From Janthinobacterium agaricidamnosum NBRC 102515 = DSM 9628 (GTDB lineage: Bacteria; Pseudomonadota; Gammaproteobacteria; Burkholderiales; Burkholderiaceae_D), in NCBI RefSeq assembly GCF_000723165.1, contig NZ_HG322949.1, forward strand, positions 567,549 through 631,548: a stretch of DNA of 64,000 nt, written 5' to 3'. Positions within the stretch are counted from its first letter, which is position 1; the number at the start of each line of letters is the position of its first letter. The notes beneath the pieces were generated by a model. The model worked only from the letters and a program-made list of their open reading frames with translations. It had not been told where the DNA came from and ran no database searches. The translations under genes and the position numbers were made by a program. Below, one piece after another: positions 28,498-37,856 of the stretch.

Positions 28498-28527
28498 ATC
28501 GCCGCCTTGCTCACGCACGGTGGCGAT
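28498..28527. repeat. inverted repeat in the recA-recX gap
   Basis: ATCGCCGCC pairs with GGTGGCGAT (8 of 9) across a 12-base loop, 56 bases before recX. No T-run follows, so it is not a standard terminator. It may act as a partial stop that lowers recX relative to recA. Confidence 0.45.
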
Positions 28528-28582
28528 TGTGCTATCTGAACTATCTGAGTTTTGAGCTATTTGTATTATTGAGGGCAGGTTT

Positions 28583-29038
28583 ATGGCAGCGGTACAACTG
28601 AGCCTGAAAGGGCGCGCGCTGCGGTTTTTATCGATGCGCGAACACAGCCGGATGGAATTGAAGCGCAAGCTGGAGCGTCATGCGCAAGAGGGCGACGATG
28701 TCGAAGCCTTGCTCGACAATCTGGAAGCGAACAACTGGCTGTCGCAAGAGCGTTTTTCCGAGTCGCTGATACACCGCCGTTCCGCGCGCTTCGGCAATAG
28801 CCGCATCGTCGCCGAATTGCAAAGCCATGGCATCGGCGGTGAGGCATTGCAAGAGTTAAAGGCTGGCCTGGCAGAAGACGAAACCGCGCGCGCCTGCGAG
28901 GTCTGGCGCCGCAAGTTCGGCACGGTGGCCAAGGATGCGGAACAGCGCAGCAAGCAAATGCGCTTTTTGATGCAGCGCGGCTTTTCGCAGCGCGCGGTAC
29001 AAGTGGCGCTCAAAGGGCTGGAACCGGAAGACGAATAA
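28583..29038 (+). CDS. recX: regulatory protein RecX
   Basis: 151 residues. RecX caps RecA filament growth and limits RecA activity. The three-helix repeat pattern is present: [19 protein letters not shown] at the N terminus and [20 protein letters not shown] in the middle, a family hallmark. ATG 28583 follows GAGGGCAGG. Its place downstream of recA fits the standard pairing. Confidence 0.94.
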   Translation: MAAVQLSLKGRALRFLSMREHSRMELKRKLERHAQEGDDVEALLDNLEANNWLSQERFSESLIHRRSARFGNSRIVAELQSHGIGGEALQELKAGLAEDETARACEVWRRKFGTVAKDAEQRSKQMRFLMQRGFSQRAVQVALKGLEPEDE

Positions 29039-29148
29039 TACTTATTTGGCCGTCAGGGCATGGAATCGGATATTCTTGGTTGGGGTAATGCTGATCCATC
29101 ATGCTTAGCCAACACATCTGTCTCCCCAAACCATGACAGGAGCCGCAC

Positions 29149-30687
29149 ATGACTGACTGGCGCGCCGGTTATACCGCCGATATCGGCTATACCTATGGTT
29201 ATTACAGCGAACTCAACCCGCTGCGGCTGCAACTGGTGTTGCTGGCGGCCGGCCTGGTCCCGCCGCAGAACGGCACGGCTTGCGAACTCGGTTTTGGCCA
29301 GGGTATCAGCGTCAACATCCACGCCGCCGCCTCTGCCACACGCTGGTTTGGCAACGACTTCGATCCGGCTCAAGCGGCTTTTGCGCAAGAACTGGCAGCC
29401 GCCTCGGGCGCTGGCGCTGTTCTGTCCGACGAATCGTTCGAGCAATTTTGCCATCGTCCCGATTTGCCGGACTTCGACTATATTTGCCTGCATGGCATCT
29501 GGAGCTGGATTTCCGATCACAACCGGGCCGTCATCGTCGATTTCCTGCGCCGCAAGCTGAAAGTGGGCGGCGTGGTGTATATCAGCTACAACACGCAGGC
29601 GGGTTGGGCGGCGATGACGCCGATGCGCGACTTGATGGCGGAACATGGCCGCACCATGAGCGCGCCGGGCCAGCCGCTTGCCGGCCGGGTCGATGGCGCG
29701 CTGGACTTTATCGAACGCATGGCGGCAATCCAGCCGCGCTACCTGTTGGCCAATCCGCTGCTGGCCGAACGGCTGGCCAGGCTCAGGCAGCTGGATTCGA
29801 CCTATCTGGCGCATGAATATTTCAACCAACACTGGCAGCCGATGTCGTTTTCGGCGACTGCGCTCATGCTGGAATCGGCCAAGCTGACATTTGCCGTGTC
29901 GGCGCTCTACACCGACCATATCGAGATGCTGAACCTGACGCCCGAGCATCAGCAATTCCTGTCGGGCATAGCCGACGCCAACTTTCGCCAGACCACGCGC
30001 GATTTCCTCGTCAACCAGCAATTCCGCCAGGATTATTGGGTCAAGGGGGCGCGCCGCTTGAGCGAGATCGAGCAAATGGCCGCCCTGCGTCAGCTACGTT
30101 TCTTGCTGGCGATGCCAAGAGAAAATATCGTGATGACGGTGCAGGGCGCGCTGGGCACCGCCGCGATGGACCCGGCCGTGTATGGGGCGCTACTCGATGT
30201 GCTGCAAGATCACCGTATCCACAGCATCGCCGAACTGGAGCAGGACTTGCGCGGCAGCCAGCTCGACTTCCGGATGCTGTTGCAGGCGATCGTTATCCTG
30301 GCCAGCAAAGGCTGTCTGCTGGCGGTGCAGGATGACGAGCTGATCAAAAAAGCCTGGGGACCGTCGGAAAAATTGAACCGGTATTTGATTGGCAAGGCGC
30401 TGGTGCGCAGCGATTTGACGACTTTGGCCAGTCCGGTCACCGGCGGCGGTTTTGTTGTATTGCATCTGCAACAGCTGTTTTTGCTTGCAAAAGACCAGGG
30501 CCGCCAGACACCCGAGCAGTGGAGCTTGTTTGCGTGGCAGGCATTGTCTGCAATGAAACAAACCATGGTCGTTGATGGTGTGGTCTTGTCGACCGAGCAA
30601 GAAAACCTGGCTGAAATCCGCTCCCATGCGCAGTATTTTAGCGACACTGTCTTGCCGGTCCTGGGCGCGCTGGGTATTGCTGCCTAG
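29149..30687 (+). CDS. SAM-dependent methyltransferase with regulatory domain
   Basis: 512 residues. The N-terminal class I methyltransferase domain has the SAM-binding loop CELGFGQGISVNIHA near residues 43-57, an acidic strand end GNDFDPAQ, and YICLHGIWSWI. The middle, about residues 215-300, fits the methyltransferase-regulatory domain (PF10119-like). ATG 29149 follows CAGGAGCCGCAC. Single gene with no pathway partner nearby; the acceptor is unknown. Such proteins often modify cell-surface sugars or small molecules, which is only a guess here. Confidence 0.8.
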   Translation: MTDWRAGYTADIGYTYGYYSELNPLRLQLVLLAAGLVPPQNGTACELGFGQGISVNIHAAASATRWFGNDFDPAQAAFAQELAAASGAGAVLSDESFEQFCHRPDLPDFDYICLHGIWSWISDHNRAVIVDFLRRKLKVGGVVYISYNTQAGWAAMTPMRDLMAEHGRTMSAPGQPLAGRVDGALDFIERMAAIQPRYLLANPLLAERLARLRQLDSTYLAHEYFNQHWQPMSFSATALMLESAKLTFAVSALYTDHIEMLNLTPEHQQFLSGIADANFRQTTRDFLVNQQFRQDYWVKGARRLSEIEQMAALRQLRFLLAMPRENIVMTVQGALGTAAMDPAVYGALLDVLQDHRIHSIAELEQDLRGSQLDFRMLLQAIVILASKGCLLAVQDDELIKKAWGPSEKLNRYLIGKALVRSDLTTLASPVTGGGFVVLHLQQLFLLAKDQGRQTPEQWSLFAWQALSAMKQTMVVDGVVLSTEQENLAEIRSHAQYFSDTVLPVLGALGIAA

Positions 30688-31031
30688 CCATATTTTACGG
30701 TCATGGCCTGACACTATGCTGCGCTGCCGTAGCCCTGAAATAGCGCGTGCTTGCGGGGTGTACTCGGGGTTTGCCAAGGTCTTGCCAGCGCATATCTCTT
30801 ATCATTTTCAGTGATGAAGGATGGTTGATTCATTTATTTCATCTATAATTTGAAATGCTTTTATCAAAGCAATAAAAAATTATGTTGCGGCGCAACCTGC
30901 GCCGCTTGTGCTACACTTTTGGGGTTTTTGCAGCGCCGCAGGTGCGGTTGTTGTTCGTAGAAGCTGCGAACAACGTGCTTTACGCACATGGCTGCTTACT
31001 AATTATCGCCGCGTTAAGCGGTATCGGTCTT
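30688..31031. promoter_or_regulatory. 344-bp intergenic leader with stacked hairpins
   Basis: No supported gene. Near DUF2889 there are perfect inverted repeats in series: GCGGCGCA/TGCGCCGC (30887-30905, 3-base loop), GTTGTTCG/CGAACAAC (30950-30974, 9-base loop) and a short GTGC/GCAC at 30975-30987. The upstream half is AT-rich and probably holds the promoter. The frame that opens at 30882 runs through these repeats and is not credible before 31032. Confidence 0.5.
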
Positions 31032-31592
31032 ATGCCCCTGTCCAGTCCAGTTTCCCGGCGCGCCCTACGGCACACCCGCGTGATTGACGTCCAAGCGTTT
31101 TCGCGCGACGACGGCTTGTGGGATATTGACGCCCATCTTACCGATATCAAGCATTTTGACGCCAGGCTGGCATCGGGCCCGCGCGCCGCAGGTCTGCCGC
31201 TGCACGATCTCCATTTACGTATCACCGTCGATCTGGACATGACCATCGTCGATGCCGAAGCCGCATCCGAGGCCGTGCCTTATCCGGGTTTTTGCGATAC
31301 CATCGGCCCCGCTTACAAGGCGCTGATCGGTTTGAATCTATTGAAGAATTTCCGCCGCGACTTGAAACAGCGCCTGGCGGGAATCGCCGGCTGTACCCAT
31401 CTGACCGAACTGGCGCAAGTCTTGCCGACTGCGACAGTACAGGCATTTGCCGGCGATGTCTGGTCGACCCGCGACGGCGCGAATGCTGAATTGCCGCATG
31501 AACAGCCGTTTCAACTCGACAAGTGTCACGCCTTGCGCCTCGATGGCAAGGCGGTGGCGCAGTATTACCCGCGCTGGGTAGCCAAAGAGTGA
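31032..31592 (+). CDS. DUF2889 protein
   Basis: 186 residues of unknown function. Family features seen: SSPVSRRALRHTRVIDVQAF at the start, GLWDIDAHLTDIK, LHDLHLRITVDLDMTIVDAE, and CTHLTEL. ATG 31032 is preferred over the open frame from 30882, whose extra 50 residues have no family likeness and cross a hairpin leader. It sits 78 bases before sucC, a common place in betaproteobacteria. No membrane or signal segment. Confidence 0.82.
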   Translation: MPLSSPVSRRALRHTRVIDVQAFSRDDGLWDIDAHLTDIKHFDARLASGPRAAGLPLHDLHLRITVDLDMTIVDAEAASEAVPYPGFCDTIGPAYKALIGLNLLKNFRRDLKQRLAGIAGCTHLTELAQVLPTATVQAFAGDVWSTRDGANAELPHEQPFQLDKCHALRLDGKAVAQYYPRWVAKE

Positions 31593-31670
31593 CCCTGGCG
31601 TATTGTTTTTCCTGTTTTTTTAGCACTATTAACCGTATTTTTACAAATCAGCATCAGAAGGGAAGCCAGC

Positions 31671-32840
31671 ATGAAAATCCATGAGTATCAAGGCAAAGAA
31701 ATCCTCCGGAAATACGGAGTGACGGTACCACGCGGTATCCCGTGCTTGTCCGTTGAAGAAGCAGTCAAGGCTGCCGAAACCCTGGGCGGTCCGGTATGGG
31801 TCGTCAAGGCCCAAATCCACGCGGGCGGCCGCGGTAAAGGCGGCGGCGTCAAAGTTGCCAAGTCGCTGGAACAAGTCAAGGAATATGCTGAGCAAATCCT
31901 GGGCATGCAGCTGATTACGCACCAAACCGGTCCTGAAGGCCAAAAAGTACGTCGCCTGCTGATCGAAGAAGGCGCGGACATCAAGAAAGAACTGTACGTG
32001 TCGATGGTCACCGACCGCGTTTCGCAACGCGTGGTGTTGATGGCTTCCTCCGAAGGCGGCATGGACATCGAAGAAGTCGCTGAATCGCATCCGGAACTGC
32101 TGCACTCGATCGCCATCGACCCTTCCGTCGGCCTGACCGATGCCGAAGCCGACGCGATCGCCGCCAAGATCGGCGTGCCTGCCGAATCGATCGTCGATGC
32201 GCGCGTGAACCTGCAAGGCCTGTACAAAGCCTACTGGGAAACCGATTCGTCGCTGGCCGAAATCAACCCATTGATCTTGACCGGTTCGGGCAAGGTCATC
32301 GCGCTGGACGCCAAGTTCAACTTCGACGCGAACTCGCTGTTCCGCCAGCCAGACATCATGGCTTACCGCGACCTGGACGAAGAAGATCCAGCTGAAGTCG
32401 AAGCATCGAAATTCGATCTGGCTTACATCTCGCTCGACGGCAACATCGGTTGCCTGGTGAACGGCGCCGGCCTGGCCATGGCGACCATGGACACCATCAA
32501 GCTGTTCGGCGGCGAGCCTGCCAACTTCCTCGACGTCGGCGGTGGCGCCACGGCTGAGAAAGTGACCGAAGCGTTCAAGATCATGTTGAAAAACCCAGGC
32601 TTGAAAGCCATCCTGGTCAACATTTTCGGCGGCATCATGCGTTGCGACGTGATCGCCGAAGGCGTGATCGCCGCGTCGAAAGCCGTTTCCCTGCAAGTAC
32701 CGCTGGTGGTGCGCATGAAGGGCACCAACGAAGATCTGGGCAAGAAGATGCTGGCTGAGTCCGGTTTGCCTATCATCGCGGCCGATACCATGGAAGATGC
32801 AGCGAAAAGTGTTGTCGCCGCTGCTGCAGGTCAAGCTTAA
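31671..32840 (+). CDS. sucC: succinate-CoA ligase subunit beta
   Basis: 389 residues; the nucleotide-grasping subunit of succinyl-CoA synthetase in the TCA cycle. [17 protein letters not shown], the ATP-grasp region [19 protein letters not shown] and the C-terminal [17 protein letters not shown] are all typical. Length nearly identical to E. coli SucC (388). It shares an operon with sucD 13 bases downstream. Confidence 0.98.
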   Translation: MKIHEYQGKEILRKYGVTVPRGIPCLSVEEAVKAAETLGGPVWVVKAQIHAGGRGKGGGVKVAKSLEQVKEYAEQILGMQLITHQTGPEGQKVRRLLIEEGADIKKELYVSMVTDRVSQRVVLMASSEGGMDIEEVAESHPELLHSIAIDPSVGLTDAEADAIAAKIGVPAESIVDARVNLQGLYKAYWETDSSLAEINPLILTGSGKVIALDAKFNFDANSLFRQPDIMAYRDLDEEDPAEVEASKFDLAYISLDGNIGCLVNGAGLAMATMDTIKLFGGEPANFLDVGGGATAEKVTEAFKIMLKNPGLKAILVNIFGGIMRCDVIAEGVIAASKAVSLQVPLVVRMKGTNEDLGKKMLAESGLPIIAADTMEDAAKSVVAAAAGQA

Positions 32841-32853
32841 TTAAGGAATCAAC

Positions 32854-33735
32854 ATGTCCATTCTGATCAATAAAGATACCAAAGTCGTTACCCAAGGGAT
32901 TACCGGCAAGACCGGCCAATTCCACACCCGCATGTGCCGCGACTACGCGAACGGCAAAGCCGCTTTCGTGGCTGGCGTGAATCCGAAGAAAGCCGGCGAA
33001 GATTTCGAAGGCATTCCTATTTTCGCCAACGTGACCGAAGCGAAAAAAGAAACCGGCGCCAACGTGTCGGTGATTTACGTGCCGCCAGCAGGCGCGGCAG
33101 CGGCGATCTGGGAAGCCGTCGAAGCTGAAATGGATCTGGCCATTTGCATCACCGAAGGCATTCCCGTGCGTGACATGATGGCGTTGAAAGACCGCATGGC
33201 GAAAGCCGGCAGCAAAACCTTGCTGCTGGGCCCTAACTGCCCAGGCCTGATCACCCCGGATGAAATCAAGATCGGCATCATGCCAGGCCACATCCACAAA
33301 CAAGGCCGCATCGGCGTGGTATCCCGTTCGGGCACCCTGACCTATGAAGCTGTCGGCCAATTGACCGCGCTGGGCCTGGGCCAGTCGTCGGCAGTCGGCA
33401 TCGGCGGCGACCCGATCAACGGTCTGAAGCACATCGACGTCATGAAGATGTTCAATGACGATCCTGATACCGACGCGGTCATCATGATCGGCGAAATCGG
33501 CGGTCCGGACGAAGCCAACGCTGCGTATTGGATCAAAGACAACATGAAAAAACCGGTGGTCGGCTTCATCGCCGGCGTAACCGCTCCTCCGGGCAAGCGC
33601 ATGGGCCACGCCGGCGCGCTGATCTCCGGCGGCGCCGATACCGCACAAGCCAAACTGGAAATCATGGAAGCTTGCGGCATCACCGTCACCAAAAACCCGT
33701 CCGAAATGGCGCGTCTGTTGAAAGCGATGCTGTAA
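32854..33735 (+). CDS. sucD: succinate-CoA ligase subunit alpha
   Basis: 293 residues; carries the CoA site and the phospho-histidine, His252 in GHAGALISGG. GITGKTGQFHT, VSRSGTLTYE and GEIGGPDEANAAYWI follow the family. ATG 32854 has AAGGAATCAAC before it. Followed by an intrinsic terminator at 33767-33792. Confidence 0.98.
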   Translation: MSILINKDTKVVTQGITGKTGQFHTRMCRDYANGKAAFVAGVNPKKAGEDFEGIPIFANVTEAKKETGANVSVIYVPPAGAAAAIWEAVEAEMDLAICITEGIPVRDMMALKDRMAKAGSKTLLLGPNCPGLITPDEIKIGIMPGHIHKQGRIGVVSRSGTLTYEAVGQLTALGLGQSSAVGIGGDPINGLKHIDVMKMFNDDPDTDAVIMIGEIGGPDEANAAYWIKDNMKKPVVGFIAGVTAPPGKRMGHAGALISGGADTAQAKLEIMEACGITVTKNPSEMARLLKAML

Positions 33736-33766
33736 TCACGGCATGCTGGTAAGGCAGTGACAAGAA

Positions 33767-33792
33767 GGGGAGCCAGGCGCTTCCCTTTTTTT
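33767..33792 (+). terminator. intrinsic terminator of sucCD
   Basis: Stem GGGGAGC/GCTTCCC (seven pairs, one G-T) with a five-base loop CAGGC, then seven T. Confidence 0.9.
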
Positions 33793-33811
33793 ATGCGTTG
33801 GCCGGGTTGGC

Positions 33812-33890
33812 GCTGACAAAATTTGTCAGCCCTGCCAATTTACGGCGATGAGTGACATTTTACGGCGGCTGCATGTGACGAAAAACGTCA
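33812..33890. promoter_or_regulatory. inverted repeats upstream of pilin, possible PilR sites
   Basis: GCTGACAAA-A-TTTGTCAGC at 33812-33830 is a perfect 9-base palindrome, and TGACG-AAAAA-CGTCA lies at 33876-33890; a further TGACA is between them. They lie 42-120 bases upstream of the sigma-54 promoter, where an enhancer-binding activator such as PilR would bind. PilR sites in Pseudomonas include C/G-TGTC, the complement of the GACA core here. Assignment is by analogy. Confidence 0.5.
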
Positions 33891-33931
33891 GTGGTGGAGC
33901 TTTTTCCGCGCTTTATGCCTGCGAAAAAGGC

Positions 33932-33947
33932 TGGCACGCTGTTTGCT
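33932..33947 (+). promoter_or_regulatory. sigma-54 promoter of pilin gene
   Basis: TGGCACG-N4-TTGCT matches the -24/-12 consensus at every conserved base. It lies 49 bases before the pilin start, as in Pseudomonas pilA, implying RpoN and PilS/PilR control. Confidence 0.9.
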
Positions 33948-33995
33948 AATACTCCTGTGATACAGCAGTTCCCTGACCTCACACTGGAGTAACAC

Positions 33996-34496
33996 ATGAA
34001 ATCGATGAAATCCTTTAAGCAACAATCCCAGGCCGGCTTTACGCTGATCGAATTGATGATCGTCGTGGCGATTATCGGTATTCTGGCTGCAGTTGCGATT
34101 CCACAGTACACCAATTACACCACCAAAGCCAAGGTCGGCAATGCATTGGCCGCTGCTGATCCGTTGAAAACTGCGGTGGCGATGTGCTTGCAAGAAAACG
34201 GTGGTACCAAGACTGCTTGTAATACCCCTACCGATGCAACGGCTCCTTCCACTATTCCTTTATTCAGCGCAACCAAGGAAGTTGCTAGCGCCAAGGTAAC
34301 CAATAGTGTCATCGAACTGACTTTCGCGGCGGACGTTGGTACCGGCGTAAGCAGTTCGACAGTTACTTTTTCGCCTAATATCGGCACCAGCAGCGTAACG
34401 TGGGAAATTGCTACCACCGCTACTAATCCAGCGGCCGTGGATGCAATCAAGAAAAATAGTGTAGCTGCTGCAGGCGCTGGCGGTGCGGGTGGTTAA
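33996..34496 (+). CDS. pilA: type IV major pilin
   Basis: 166-residue prepilin. The leader [14 protein letters not shown] is cut before [20 protein letters not shown], the conserved hydrophobic helix with Glu5. The mature protein is about 152 residues. Its only two cysteines ([12 protein letters not shown]) form a tight pair in the middle, not the C-terminal disulfide loop of many pilins, and the tail is Ala/Gly-rich (AAAGAGGAGG). It ends with a terminator and stands alone. Major pilin is inferred from the strong sigma-54 promoter. Confidence 0.93.
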   Translation: MKSMKSFKQQSQAGFTLIELMIVVAIIGILAAVAIPQYTNYTTKAKVGNALAAADPLKTAVAMCLQENGGTKTACNTPTDATAPSTIPLFSATKEVASAKVTNSVIELTFAADVGTGVSSSTVTFSPNIGTSSVTWEIATTATNPAAVDAIKKNSVAAAGAGGAGG

Positions 34497-34530
34497 TAGC
34501 AAGTTTGGCATGTAGCTCTTTGCCAAGTAC

Positions 34531-34562
34531 AAAAACCAGGCCAATCCAGCCTGGTTTTTTTT
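34531..34562. terminator. terminator after pilA
   Basis: AAAAACCAGGC / GCCTGGTTTTTTTT with a 7-base loop. The A- and T-runs on both sides make it work in both directions. Confidence 0.9.
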
Positions 34563-34587
34563 CGCCCATTTAAATGAGCTGGATGAG

Positions 34588-34812
34588 CTAAACGATCTTT
34601 TGCCGATCCGCAATCAACGCTTCATACGTCAAATTCTGCAGCATCGTGTAATGGGTCGGCTCCAGGTCGATGAATTGCACGCCATAGGTAAACACTTCTT
34701 GTTGCCTGGAACTGGCGGTTTTGAGTACGCTGACGTTCTGGGCCGTGGCGCGTGCGTGGGTGCGGATTTCATGGCCATTCGGCGGCTCCAGCATGTGCGG
34801 CGATTCGATCAG
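34588..34812 (-). pseudogene. C-terminal remnant of a YcgR/PilZ-type protein
   Basis: The frame reads about 75 residues from a TAG at the moaC end to TAG 34588. The segment EVFTYGVQFIDLEPT and LQNLTYEALIADRQKIV look like the last strand and helix of a PilZ-domain flagellar-brake protein. The N-terminal domain and the RxxxR c-di-GMP site are absent, since moaC begins immediately upstream. An ATG at 34794 gives 68 residues without a clear ribosome site. Probably a truncated leftover; translation after moaC cannot be excluded. Confidence 0.5.
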
Positions 34813-35348
34813 GCGCCGCTATCCGCGTCCGTATCCGGCAGCGCGCTCCAGTCGCCCGACTTGCCGCCGTGTTTTTCCAGCACCCGGATATTGCTCATCA
34901 CCATGCCGCGGTCGACCGCCTTGCACATATCGTAAATCGTCAGCAAGCCGATCTGCACCGCCGTCAGCGCTTCCATTTCGACGCCGGTCTTGCCGCTGGT
35001 TTCGACCTGGGCGCGGCAATGCACGCTGTTGTTGCCGATGTCGGTGTCGAAATCGACCGTCACGCGTGTCAGCGCCAGCGGGTGGCACAGCGGCACCAGG
35101 TCGCTGGTGCGCTTGGACGCCATGATCGCGGCGATGCGGGCAATCCCCAGCACGTCGCCTTTTTTTGCCGTACCGCCGACAATGATGGCCAATGTCTCCG
35201 CTTGCATGCGGATGCTGCCGGCCGCCACCGCGATGCGCCTGGTGTCGGGTTTGCCGCCGACATCGACCATATGGGCCTGGCCGGATTGATCGAAATGGGT
35301 CAGGTGCTGGGCTGCGCCGCTATCGTTGCTGTCGTTTGTACTTGTCAT
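34809..35348 (-). CDS. moaC: cyclic pyranopterin monophosphate synthase
   Basis: 179 residues; converts the MoaA product to cPMP in molybdenum cofactor synthesis. Seen: [41 protein letters not shown]-type [11 protein letters not shown], and [25 protein letters not shown] core. ATG 35348 (MTSTNDSND) is chosen over 35399 because the extra residues do not resemble the family. The C-terminal tail (DTDADSGA) overlaps the PilZ remnant. Confidence 0.93.
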   Translation of the reverse strand: MTSTNDSNDSGAAQHLTHFDQSGQAHMVDVGGKPDTRRIAVAAGSIRMQAETLAIIVGGTAKKGDVLGIARIAAIMASKRTSDLVPLCHPLALTRVTVDFDTDIGNNSVHCRAQVETSGKTGVEMEALTAVQIGLLTIYDMCKAVDRGMVMSNIRVLEKHGGKSGDWSALPDTDADSGA

Positions 35349-35446
35349 GAAAGAATAGGAATCGTAGGATCGGCGGCAACTGGTAACAAAATATTTCACT
35401 TGCCGCAGAGGGGAAAGTGGGTCCGCTTACAGGGTATCATAGCATC

Positions 35447-37051
35447 GTGAAATCAAAACCGACCCTTATCCGCGCCAAGTTTTCATCCAGATCGGGCGCC
35501 TTCCTTTCCTTGCGCGCGCCGCTGACGCTGGCCGCGCTGTTGCTGGCATCGCCAATCGCGCTGCCGGCGCAAACCCGTCCGGACGCGGCGCCGCCGCCAA
35601 ACCTGCCGGCGCTGGGCGATACCGAACGGCAGGATTTGTCGCCCGCTTACGAGCGCAAGGTCGGCGAGGAAATCATGCGCGATTTGCGCGGCGACCGCGA
35701 TTACATGGACGACGCGCCGATCCTGGAATACCTGAATAATTTCGGCAATGGCCTGGTGGCGGCGCGGCCCAGCGTGCGCGGCGAGTCGAATTACGATTTC
35801 TTCTTTTTCGCGGTGCGCGATCCGCAATTGAATGCGTTTGCCTTGCCCGGCGGCTTTATCGCGGTGCATTCGGCGCTGTTGCTGGCGGCCCAGAGCGAAG
35901 CCGAACTGGCGTCGGTGCTGTCGCATGAAATCGGCCACGTGGCGCAGCGCCATATCGCGCGCATGCTCGGGCAGCAACGGCAGGACGCGTTGCTGCCGCT
36001 GGCCAGCCTGTTGCTGGCGGCGCTGGCGTCGCGCGCCGGCGGCGATGTGGCGATCGGCGTGTTTGCCGCCGGCCAGGGGCTGGCGATCCAGCGGCAACTT
36101 AATTTCGGCCGCGACGCCGAACGCGAGGCGGACCGGATCGGCTTCCAGATCATGGGCGAGGCCGGTTTCGACACTACCGGCATGGTGGCGTTTTTCAGCC
36201 GCATGCAGGCCGCCAGCCGTTCGTATAGCGATTTGACGCCGGCGTATCTGCAAACCCATCCCTTGACCACCGAGCGCATCGCCGATATCCAGGCGCGCAT
36301 CCGCGAACAGCCTTATAAGCAACGTGCCGACAGTCTCGACTTTCATTTGGTGCGCGCCCGCGCGCGGGTGTTGCAGGATGAAAGCGCGCAAGCGCTGGTC
36401 GATGCGGCGACATTTTTCGATACCCAGTTGCAGCAGCAAAGCCGCTTCCAGGTGGCGGCCGCACAATATGGCCTGTCTTTCCTGGCCCTCAAAAAGGGCG
36501 ACCTGGTCAAGGCGCAAAGCTTGCTGGACGCGGCCCGCAACACGCTCGATAAAGCGCCGAGCCCGGGTACCCTGGGCATGGCGGCCAAACCGGTGGCGAA
36601 TGCGACCTTGACCGGACTGGGACTGGAAATCTTGCTGGCGCCGGGACAAAAGCCGGAAGTGGCGCAGCAAGCGCTGAAAGCGGCCGATGCGGCGCGCCAG
36701 CAATTTCCCTTGTCGCGCGGCATAGCGCGGCAATACGCGGAAGCGCTGGTCAATGCCGGCCAGCTGGAAAATGCGGAACGTTATTTGCGCGAGCAGGTGC
36801 AGTCGTACAAGGAAGAGCCGAAGCTGTTTGGCTTATTGGCCAAAACCTATGCGGCGCAAGGCAAGATAGCCTTGCAGCACATCGCGCTGGCGGAATCGTA
36901 TGCCTTGAGCGGCGGCACCATGTCGGCGCTGGATCAATTAAATATCGCGCGCAAGAGCAAGGATGCGACTTTTTACGACATGGCGGTGATCGATGCCCGC
37001 GAACGCGAGTTGCAGCAGCGGCACCGCGACCAGGTCAAGGATCAGAAGTAG
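35447..37051 (+). CDS. bepA: M48 family metalloprotease with TPR region (BepA-like)
   Basis: 534 residues from GTG 35447 (an ATG at 35417 is possible). A signal peptide ends at LPAQ near residue 41, so it is periplasmic. The zinc site is HEIGH at residues 160-164 with the third ligand in READRIG. The C-terminal half has TPR-like helices (YAEALVNAGQLENAERYLRE). BepA/YfgC proteins assemble or degrade outer-membrane proteins such as LptD. Convergent with the next gene, one base apart. Confidence 0.88.
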   Translation: MKSKPTLIRAKFSSRSGAFLSLRAPLTLAALLLASPIALPAQTRPDAAPPPNLPALGDTERQDLSPAYERKVGEEIMRDLRGDRDYMDDAPILEYLNNFGNGLVAARPSVRGESNYDFFFFAVRDPQLNAFALPGGFIAVHSALLLAAQSEAELASVLSHEIGHVAQRHIARMLGQQRQDALLPLASLLLAALASRAGGDVAIGVFAAGQGLAIQRQLNFGRDAEREADRIGFQIMGEAGFDTTGMVAFFSRMQAASRSYSDLTPAYLQTHPLTTERIADIQARIREQPYKQRADSLDFHLVRARARVLQDESAQALVDAATFFDTQLQQQSRFQVAAAQYGLSFLALKKGDLVKAQSLLDAARNTLDKAPSPGTLGMAAKPVANATLTGLGLEILLAPGQKPEVAQQALKAADAARQQFPLSRGIARQYAEALVNAGQLENAERYLREQVQSYKEEPKLFGLLAKTYAAQGKIALQHIALAESYALSGGTMSALDQLNIARKSKDATFYDMAVIDARERELQQRHRDQVKDQK

Positions 37052-37052
37052 T

Positions 37053-37646
37053 TCAATCGGGCTGGAGCGGCTTGGCGACAAAACCGAAATGCCGCGCTAC
37101 CTGGCCGCTATCGAGATGTTGCACAGCGATATCCCGGCCATGATCCGACAAGGTCAGCAGTGTGTCGGCGCCGTCCAGCCATGCCATCAGCGCGTCGTCG
37201 CCGGCCGGCTGGCCATCGATGCGCAGCAGCGCCATCGCGTGCGCCATGTCGCGGTCGTCGAGCTGGGCCACGATGTCGCCCTGGCGCAAGATCAATTCGC
37301 CGCCATCGCATAAAAACGCCTCATCGACCGGGCCCAGCGCCGCGCCGGTATGCAGCATAAAACCGTGTTGCGGATCGGTGCGCGCGATATACGGCGTCGC
37401 TGCCAGGTTCAGGTAGACCCGTTGCGGGCCATTCTGGAAAAACCAGCAGCCGCGCTCGTCATGCGTGTAATTGCGGGCGATGAACGCCAGCAGGGCAATG
37501 TGGGCGATTTTATCGCCCGGCAAGTTCAACGCTTGCGCGCGCTGGTCGCGCATGCGCCAGTGGCCGCGCGCATCCAGGCCCAGCCAGCCATAACAATGTG
37601 GTACGTTCGGCCATTTGGCCATGGCTTGCTTGACGATGTCGTCCAT
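37053..37646 (-). CDS. conserved hypothetical protein, 197 aa
   Basis: I do not recognise a function. The N terminus WPNVPHCYGWLGLDARGHWRMRD and the acidic later part resemble a Burkholderiales family with an alternating Trp/Asp pattern and no catalytic motif. No signal or membrane segment. ATG 37646 has no Shine-Dalgarno; the gene may once have been translated together with the YheT-type hydrolase whose remnant lies just upstream. Confidence 0.7.
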   Translation of the reverse strand: MDDIVKQAMAKWPNVPHCYGWLGLDARGHWRMRDQRAQALNLPGDKIAHIALLAFIARNYTHDERGCWFFQNGPQRVYLNLAATPYIARTDPQHGFMLHTGAALGPVDEAFLCDGGELILRQGDIVAQLDDRDMAHAMALLRIDGQPAGDDALMAWLDGADTLLTLSDHGRDIAVQHLDSGQVARHFGFVAKPLQPD

Positions 37647-37741
37647 ATTATGTTCAGCCGGCAGGAAATCAGTTCAGATGGCGACAGCGTCGCATATTCG
37701 GGGGACCTGTGGCGCGCCGCTGTCGTCGCCGTGTTGCAATC

Positions 37742-37852
37742 GTCGCCATCCGGCGCTGCCCAGCGTTCGCGGTGGAACCCCACGGCCGGTTTGGCGATGC
37801 GGATGGCGGGGCAGATGGTGTGCAAATAGCCGTTCGGCAACCCTGGTAGCAC
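37742..37852 (-). pseudogene. N-terminal remnant of a YheT-family alpha/beta hydrolase
   Basis: Thirty-seven codons read LPNGYLHTICPA, then FHRERWAAPDGDD, matching the YheT N terminus (W-LP-x-GH-x-QTI-x-P ... RE-x-W-x-TPDGD). The fold's remaining roughly 280 residues, including the nucleophile elbow, are missing; the frame then runs into the next gene out of register. A large internal deletion is the simplest cause. It begins five bases after the yybH-like gene stop. Confidence 0.65.
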
Positions 37853-37856
37853 GTTA

